Of a DNA stretch of 7,760 bases, positions 1 to 4,289 are shown piece after piece. The stretch comes from Dehalococcoidia bacterium SM23_28_2. Its GTDB lineage: Bacteria > Chloroflexota > Dehalococcoidia > SM23-28-2. Positions within the stretch are counted from its first letter, which is position 1. The number at the start of each line of letters is the position of its first letter. The stretch is taken from contig LJUA01000100.1 of assembly GCA_001303545.1 (NCBI GenBank), positions 1 through 7,760 on the forward strand, read 5' to 3'. Below the pieces are notes generated by a model. The model was given only the letters and a program-made list of their open reading frames with translations. It did not search any database and had not been told where the DNA came from. The position numbers and the translations under genes were made by a program.

Positions 1-1
1 T

Positions 2-1303
2 AGCTGGCCGGGGGTGGTGCTGCTGGTGGGCGCCCTCGTTCTGTTGGCGCTCGTGACGGCGGCAGAGGCGGCGGCTGTCTCCAGCACTCGAGCTCGTCTG
101 CGGCTGCTGGCTGGAAAAGGGGCGTCAAGGTCGCAGATCCTCAAGCGCTATCTGCAGGAGAGGCAGAGCGCTTATGCATCCCTGGCTCTCGCCCGCAACC
201 TGGCCCTTATTGGCAGCACGGCCATTGTCGTTTATGTCGTGTTCACCGAGGTCGGTCTTCACTGGGCCGTCCTGACGGTCACCTTCTTCGTTGCTCTCGT
301 CGGCCTGGTCATCATCCAGGCGATACCGCGACTGCTGGTCTCTCGCAACCCCCAGCGATGGGTGGCCTACCTGTCTCCTTTTGTCGATTTGGTTAGGCTC
401 CTCTTCCGTTTGCCCTCTGCCCTGTTGGATATGCCGGCGCGTGCCCTCCTACGCTGGCGACGACTGGGAGCGCAGGAGACGGAGCCGCTGGACGAGACGG
501 AGGAACTCCTGCGCCTGCTGGAGATGGAGGAGAGCGCAGGCCTGATCGATGAGGACGAGAGGCAGATGATCCGCAGGGTCATGGCCCTGGAGGAGACCAC
601 CGCTCGTGAGATCATGGTGCCCCGGATCGACATCGTGGCCGTGCCCACTGACAGCGGCTTCGAGGAGATCGCCCGGGCGATCGTCGACCGGGGGTACAGC
701 CGCATCCCCGTCTTCGAGGACACCATCGACAACATCGTCGGCGTGGTCTATGCCCGCGACGTGCTCGATCAACTGGCCAACGGCGCCAAGCCGGCCGACC
801 TCAAGGCCGTGGCCCGTCCGCCCTACTTCGTGCCGGAGAGCAAGAAGGTGGATGAGCTGCTGACCGAGATGCGCCGTAACAAGCTGTCCATAGCCATCGT
901 GGTGGACGAGTACGGCGGCACCGCCGGCCTGGTGACCATCGAGGATCTCATCGAAGAGATCGTGGGCGAGATCGCCGACGAGTTCGATGTGGAAGAGGAG
1001 CCCATCCAGCGCGTCAGCGAAAGCGAGGCCATCCTGGACGCCCGGGTGAGCATCGATGCCCTTCAGGAGTTGTTCGGCGTGCAGGTGGAGGAGGGCGACT
1101 TCGACACCGTCGGCGGCTTCGTGTTCAACCACCTGGGCAAGATGCCCTCCGCCGGCGAGGAGCTCGAGGTGGACGGCCTGCTCCTGCGCGTCCTCTCCGT
1201 CAGCGGCCGGAGAGCCTCCGCAGCCAAGCAACGGCGAGAACGGCCCCAAGTAGTCCCGCGGCGCTTTCTTCTGCCTGCAGCCCTGTCTCTAGCCTTTGGC
1301 TAG
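2..1303 (+). CDS. CNNM/CorC-family membrane protein with CBS pair (5' end probably outside window)
   Basis: This is a membrane protein of the DUF21-CBS-CorC_HlyC family, whose members are linked to Mg2+/Co2+ transport or resistance; many are annotated 'hemolysin'. The frame is open to the window edge. GTG codons at 14 and 17 could start it, but neither has a Shine-Dalgarno sequence, so a start a few codons upstream is more likely. Numbering from GTG 14, hydrophobic segments lie at about 2-22, 62-80 and 85-107, followed by an amphipathic region to about 150. Two CBS motifs follow: the first begins at EIMVPRIDIVAV (199-210) and the second covers about 270-325 (VVDEYGGTAGLVTIEDLIEEI). The CorC_HlyC domain covers about 338-400 (DFDTVGGFVFNHLGKMPSAG). 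The GE-x-x-PK-like motif expected after the third helix reads IQAIPR, so transport activity is uncertain. The last 29 residues do not look like family sequence; see the frameshift finding. Family assignment is secure, substrate is not. Confidence 0.9.
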   Translation, partial: SWPGVVLLVGALVLLALVTAAEAAAVSSTRARLRLLAGKGASRSQILKRYLQERQSAYASLALARNLALIGSTAIVVYVVFTEVGLHWAVLTVTFFVALVGLVIIQAIPRLLVSRNPQRWVAYLSPFVDLVRLLFRLPSALLDMPARALLRWRRLGAQETEPLDETEELLRLLEMEESAGLIDEDERQMIRRVMALEETTAREIMVPRIDIVAVPTDSGFEEIARAIVDRGYSRIPVFEDTIDNIVGVVYARDVLDQLANGAKPADLKAVARPPYFVPESKKVDELLTEMRRNKLSIAIVVDEYGGTAGLVTIEDLIEEIVGEIADEFDVEEEPIQRVSESEAILDARVSIDALQELFGVQVEEGDFDTVGGFVFNHLGKMPSAGEELEVDGLLLRVLSVSGRRASAAKQRRERPQVVPRRFLLPAALSLAFG

Positions 1304-1358
1304 CGATCTGGATTCGACCACATCATCGAGTTATCGCAAAAGAAACGCCTGCAGGGGG

Positions 1359-1386
1359 TTGACAAGCGTTGCGCATGGCGTACAAT
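1359..1386 (+). promoter_or_regulatory. Sigma70-type promoter for the PepSY-like/zincin operon
   Basis: A perfect -35 hexamer TTGACA (1359-1364) is separated by 16 nt from TACAAT (1381-1386), a one-mismatch -10 box. A transcript would begin near 1393, giving a leader of only about 20 nt that contains the Shine-Dalgarno sequence. It is the only strong promoter in the 110-bp gap after the CBS gene and faces the gene at 1414. No operator-like dyad overlaps it, so it may be constitutive. Confidence 0.8.
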
Positions 1387-1396
1387 GAGGGCGCGT

Positions 1397-1404
1397 AAAG
1401 GAGG
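1397..1404 (+). promoter_or_regulatory. Strong ribosome binding site for the gene at 1414
   Basis: AAAGGAGG is nearly full complementarity to the 16S anti-Shine-Dalgarno sequence and sits 9 nt before ATG 1414. It is much stronger than any other site in the window and fixes the start. With the strong promoter just upstream it predicts high expression of this unit. Confidence 0.8.
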
Positions 1405-1413
1405 GCTGCTGAC

Positions 1414-2139
1414 ATGAATCGCTTTGATGCGTGGCTCCTTGGCTCATCGAGGTGGAAGCTGATTGTGGCAGCGGTTGTGGTCATGGCTGCCCTCGGCGGC
1501 GCCGCTTTCTGGGGCTATACGGTCTTCAACCAGGCCGGAGCGGAGGGCATCCGCTACCGCTGGGTCAACGTCAGCATCGAGCAGCCACCTTATGAGGACG
1601 TGGACGACATAGTGGTGAACCGTCACGAGGGCCTGCCGGAGATATACTCTCCTTCTCCAGACACAATGGTCCCGGGGCTGCGGATCTTCAAGCAGGTCGT
1701 TGTGGGGGACCACATCGAGGGCTCGGACGTGTATGTGGACGCGACCACCGGCGAGGTAGTACACCAGGACGTGCGGCCGGAGGACAGGGAGGAGTTCGAC
1801 GCCGTCCTGGCCACGCTACGCTTTGAGGGTTCTGACCCGCCCGACATCTGGCCCTACAGCGGCACGCCGCCAAGCGGGCCGCCTCAGCGAGTCGGCAACA
1901 TCACTTACATCAAGCCGGACCCCGCTTCGGGAATTGCGTTCACCTATGTCCTTTCCGACGGGCCGCAGGGCAGTGCTATCAGCCTGATCATATCGAACGG
2001 CTGGTCGAAAAGATACGTTGACGCCCAGACCGGCGAGGTCATCGTAGAGGACAGCGAGCGGGTGCTCGATCAGGTCGACGAGAGGGACCGCGAGGCCTTC
2101 GACCGGCTTACCTCTTCCATTGAACTGGTAGCGCAATGA
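1414..2139 (+). CDS. Membrane-anchored protein with two PepSY-like halves, function unknown
   Basis: I do not recognise a named family for this 241-residue protein. A short N-terminus with Arg13 and Lys15 precedes one hydrophobic helix (about 16-36), so it is probably an N-in signal anchor with the rest outside the membrane. The exported part looks internally duplicated: YVDATTGEVV (107-116) followed by RPEDREEFDAVLATLRF, and YVDAQTGEVI (201-210) followed by DERDREAFDRLTSSIEL. A linker rich in Pro, Gly and Ser (about 140-158) separates the halves. The Y-V-D-A-x-T-G-E-V strand is typical of PepSY domains, which occur in propeptides and inhibitors of secreted metalloproteases. That match is by eye only. 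It is the first gene after a strong promoter, and its TGA overlaps the ATG of a secreted zincin gene, suggesting translational coupling and a joint role. A cognate inhibitor, chaperone or anchor for that protease is an inference. Confidence 0.8.
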   Translation: MNRFDAWLLGSSRWKLIVAAVVVMAALGGAAFWGYTVFNQAGAEGIRYRWVNVSIEQPPYEDVDDIVVNRHEGLPEIYSPSPDTMVPGLRIFKQVVVGDHIEGSDVYVDATTGEVVHQDVRPEDREEFDAVLATLRFEGSDPPDIWPYSGTPPSGPPQRVGNITYIKPDPASGIAFTYVLSDGPQGSAISLIISNGWSKRYVDAQTGEVIVEDSERVLDQVDERDREAFDRLTSSIELVAQ

Positions 2140-3062
2140 TGGAGCGTACAACTGGACTGCCTGTGGCCCGCGGCCTGCCTTTTCTGGCCGCTCTTGCTCT
2201 CCTCCTTCTACTGCCGGGGAGGGCAGCAGCTTACGACGTGCCCTACCGAGACGTGGCTCCGGAGTGCTACTGGCGGGAGCTTAGGGGTGTCGTCGGTGGC
2301 AGCATCACCTACGACGTGAGCGACTACTACGCGCTAGAGTGGAGAGAGGGCGTCGCGAACTGGGACTTCGCCTTAGGTTCGCTGATGTACTTCGACTGGT
2401 ACAGCTATCCCAACGGTAAGACCCATCTCAGATGGGAGGGCCAGCCGCCTCTTGGCGAGCCCTGTGATCCCGGCAAGGTAGCGTGCTGGGCGATCGATCC
2501 GGACTGGTGCCAGGATGGGCAGCTGACCGAGGCTGCCATCTACTTCGACCATGACAAGTATAATGCCAAGAGCCCCGAGGAGAAGGTCGCTGCTTCTGCG
2601 CACGAGTGGGGGCACAACCTCAACCTTGGCCATCCCTTCCCTCTGAGAGGCATGTGCGAGGCCCCGCCGCGCATCATGGGGGAGCTTGACGGCCAGGGCT
2701 GCATCACTGGGCCCAGCTGCGCCGAACAGGCCGCGGTCATCGATCTGTACTGGCTTCTCCCCTGGTGGTATGACCGCGACGGCGACTGCTGGGACAACGA
2801 CGACGAGGATTTCATCGGCACTGATGACTGGGACGACTGCCCCGACAACGCCTGGGACGACGCGTGGCCTCCGGACAACAACAACGACACGGCGGTCAAC
2901 ATCCTGGACGCGTTGCGATACAAGTACAAGATATCTTATTGTCAATCCGAGCCTGGATATGAGCCTCGCTATGACGTGAATGTGGACGGCTGCGTGAACA
3001 TCCTCGATGTGCTTTCCCTGAAGCCTTACGTCAACATCATCAAGCTATGTACCAACCCCTAG
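2136..3062 (+). CDS. Secreted matrixin-like zinc metalloprotease with Ca-binding dockerin-like tail
   Basis: This is a predicted exported protease of 308 residues. Residues 1-32 form a signal peptide (Arg12, a Leu/Ala-rich core 14-26, cleavage likely after RAAA before Tyr33). The zincin motif HEWGHNLNLGH lies at 156-166, with His156, His160 and His166 as presumed zinc ligands and Glu157 as general base. IMGEL at 180-184 could supply the Met-turn (Met181). Metzincins normally have Gly at the eighth motif position; here it is Asn163. Residues 213-251 are very Asp-rich (DRDGDCWDNDDEDF, then IGTD) and resemble thrombospondin-3-type calcium sites. Two dockerin-like repeats follow, with VNILDAL (254-260) and VNILDVL (287-293), each ending near a Cys (269, 305). 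All 12 cysteines are in the predicted exported part, consistent with disulfides. The start at ATG 2136 overlaps the upstream stop (ATGA); ATG 2139 is equally possible. Substrate is unknown. Confidence 0.82.
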   Translation: MMERTTGLPVARGLPFLAALALLLLLPGRAAAYDVPYRDVAPECYWRELRGVVGGSITYDVSDYYALEWREGVANWDFALGSLMYFDWYSYPNGKTHLRWEGQPPLGEPCDPGKVACWAIDPDWCQDGQLTEAAIYFDHDKYNAKSPEEKVAASAHEWGHNLNLGHPFPLRGMCEAPPRIMGELDGQGCITGPSCAEQAAVIDLYWLLPWWYDRDGDCWDNDDEDFIGTDDWDDCPDNAWDDAWPPDNNNDTAVNILDALRYKYKISYCQSEPGYEPRYDVNVDGCVNILDVLSLKPYVNIIKLCTNP

Positions 3063-3098
3063 GGTCAGCTACGTCTTAGCCCCCTCTCCTTTGTTTTT
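3061..3098 (+). terminator. Possible weak intrinsic terminator after the zincin gene
   Basis: AGGG (3061-3064) can pair with CCCT (3082-3085), and GCTA (3068-3071) with TAGC (3077-3080), around a CGTCT loop and a small internal loop. TTTGTTTTT follows at 3090-3098. The position between the stop codon of one unit and the promoter of the next fits a terminator. The stem is short and imperfect, and 4 nt separate it from the T-run, so it may be weak or not a terminator at all. Confidence 0.35.
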
Positions 3099-3118
3099 CC
3101 CCAGGCCCGTGCTACAAT
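3091..3118 (+). promoter_or_regulatory. Extended -10 promoter of the dprA-topA-xer-aroQ operon
   Basis: TACAAT (3113-3118) is preceded by TG and one base (3110-3112), an extended -10 element. The -35 position 16 nt upstream, TTGTTT (3091-3096), matches only the TTG of the consensus, which is usual for extended -10 promoters. Initiation about 7 nt downstream would fall near 3125, only some 5 nt before the dprA ATG. The -35 overlaps the T-tract of the preceding putative terminator. Confidence 0.6.
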
Positions 3119-3129
3119 GTGTGCCGCTT

Positions 3130-4284
3130 ATGAGCGGCCAAACGAGCGACACCCAGTACTGGGTGGCCTTCAACCGCATACCCGGCATCGGCCGGGCGCG
3201 CTATTCCCTCCTGGAGAAGCACTTCGGTCGGCTGGCGAACGCCTGGACGGCCACCCCCGCCGAGCTGCGGGCGGCCGGCCTCGACGAGAAGACGGCGGCG
3301 ACTATCGTCGCCCAGCGTCCTCGCATCTCCCCCGAGGCGGAGATGGAGCGCCTGGCTAAGTACGGCGTGCAGGCCATCACCTGGAACGCCCCCGCCTATC
3401 CGCCGCGCCTCAAGGAGATCTATGACCTCGCCTATCCGCCGCGCCTCAAGGAGATCTATGACCTTCCGCCCGTCCTCTACCTGCGCGGCGAGCTGACCGA
3501 GGCCGACGAGTGGGCGCTGGCGGTGGTGGGCACCCGTCGCCCTACGCCCTACGGCCGCCAGGTGGCCGAGCATCTCGCCGCCGACCTGGCCAGCCAGAAG
3601 ATAACGCTCGTCAGCGGCCTGGCCAGGGGCATCGACTCCATCGTCCATCGGGCCGCCCTGGATTGCGGCGGCCGCACGATCGCCGTCATGGCCTGCGGGC
3701 TGGACATCGTCTACCCGCGCGAGCACCTCAAGCTGGCCCAGGAGGTCCGCGAGCAGGGGGCGCTGGTGAGCGACTACCCCCTGGGCATCCAGCCGCAGGG
3801 GCAGTTCTTCCCCCGTCGCAATCGGATCATGTCCGGCCTCAGCCTGGGCGTGCTGGTGGTGGAGGGCGACCTGAAGAGTGGTGCCCTGATCACCGCCAAC
3901 CTGGCCCTGGAGCAGAATCGAGAGGTGTTCGCCGTGCCCGGCAGCGTCTTCTCCGCTCAGAGCAGGGGCACCAATCGCCTCATCCAGGAGGGGGCCAAGC
4001 TGGTGCAGGGCGTCCAGGACATCCTCGAGGAGCTGAACCTGACCATGGTGCCCCAGCAGCTAGAGATGAAGGAACTGGCCCCCGCCGATGATACAGAACA
4101 GCTTCTCCTGCGTCATATTTCCACGGAGCCCATCCACATCGATGAGGTGCGCCGGCGCAGCGGACTGCCCATCGCTGCCGTGAGCAGCGCTCTGGCCATG
4201 CTGGAGCTGAAGGGCTTGGTGCGCCAGATGGGCCCCATGAGCTACGTGCGCACCCGCGAGGCCGGCGCCATCTACGGAGCGTGA
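3130..4284 (+). CDS. dprA: DNA-processing protein DprA (Smf)
   Basis: DprA binds incoming single-stranded DNA in the cytoplasm and loads RecA during natural transformation; it also occurs widely in non-competent bacteria. The 384-residue product has an N-terminal HhH/SAM-like region (about 8-65, FNRIPGIG) and a Rossmann-like core with GTRRPTPYG (134-142), SGLARGID (162-169), FFPRRNRIMSGLS (226-238) and KSGALITANLAL (249-260). A C-terminal winged helix lies at about 322-374. I chose ATG 3130 because translation from there begins with normal DprA sequence. An in-frame TTG at 3091 lies upstream of the likely transcription start and would add 13 residues of promoter-derived sequence. With a leader of about 5 nt no Shine-Dalgarno sequence is possible. 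Residues 89-100 (AYPPRLKEIYDL) are repeated exactly at 101-112, an insertion just before the core domain that DprA proteins normally lack. The TGA overlaps the first candidate GTG of topA. Confidence 0.95.
   Translation: MSGQTSDTQYWVAFNRIPGIGRARYSLLEKHFGRLANAWTATPAELRAAGLDEKTAATIVAQRPRISPEAEMERLAKYGVQAITWNAPAYPPRLKEIYDLAYPPRLKEIYDLPPVLYLRGELTEADEWALAVVGTRRPTPYGRQVAEHLAADLASQKITLVSGLARGIDSIVHRAALDCGGRTIAVMACGLDIVYPREHLKLAQEVREQGALVSDYPLGIQPQGQFFPRRNRIMSGLSLGVLVVEGDLKSGALITANLALEQNREVFAVPGSVFSAQSRGTNRLIQEGAKLVQGVQDILEELNLTMVPQQLEMKELAPADDTEQLLLRHISTEPIHIDEVRRRSGLPIAAVSSALAMLELKGLVRQMGPMSYVRTREAGAIYGA
3393..3464 (+). repeat. Perfect 36-bp in-frame tandem duplication in dprA
   Basis: Bases 3393-3428 and 3429-3464 are identical and directly adjacent. 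Because 36 is a multiple of three the frame is kept and 12 residues (AYPPRLKEIYDL) are doubled. DprA homologues normally have one YPP-LKEI-D segment here. The lack of any difference between copies points to a recent slippage event or an assembly artefact. Confidence 0.97.
4276..4279 (+). promoter_or_regulatory. Ribosome binding site that decides the topA start
   Basis: GGAG lies inside the last codons of dprA. It is 10 nt from GTG 4290 but only 1 nt from GTG 4281. Normal spacing therefore favours 4290 as the topA start, although 4281 (GTGA overlap with the dprA stop) stays possible and would add three residues. Confidence 0.5.
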
Positions 4285-4289
4285 ACCCT

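Noticed and set aside
449..1249. Minus-strand open frame opposite the CBS gene
   Set aside because: His/Asp/Leu-rich sequence with no recognisable domain; the + strand frame has clear CBS and CorC motifs.
1289..1303. CTAGCC-TTT-GGCTAG hairpin at the end of the CBS gene as a terminator
   Set aside because: Only 6 bp and no T-run follows.
3091..3093. TTG as the dprA start
   Set aside because: It lies upstream of the -10 box, so it would not be in the transcript, and the extra 13 residues do not resemble DprA.
3510..4091. Second + strand open frame within dprA
   Set aside because: Gly/Arg/Pro-rich out-of-frame reading of a well-conserved DprA core.
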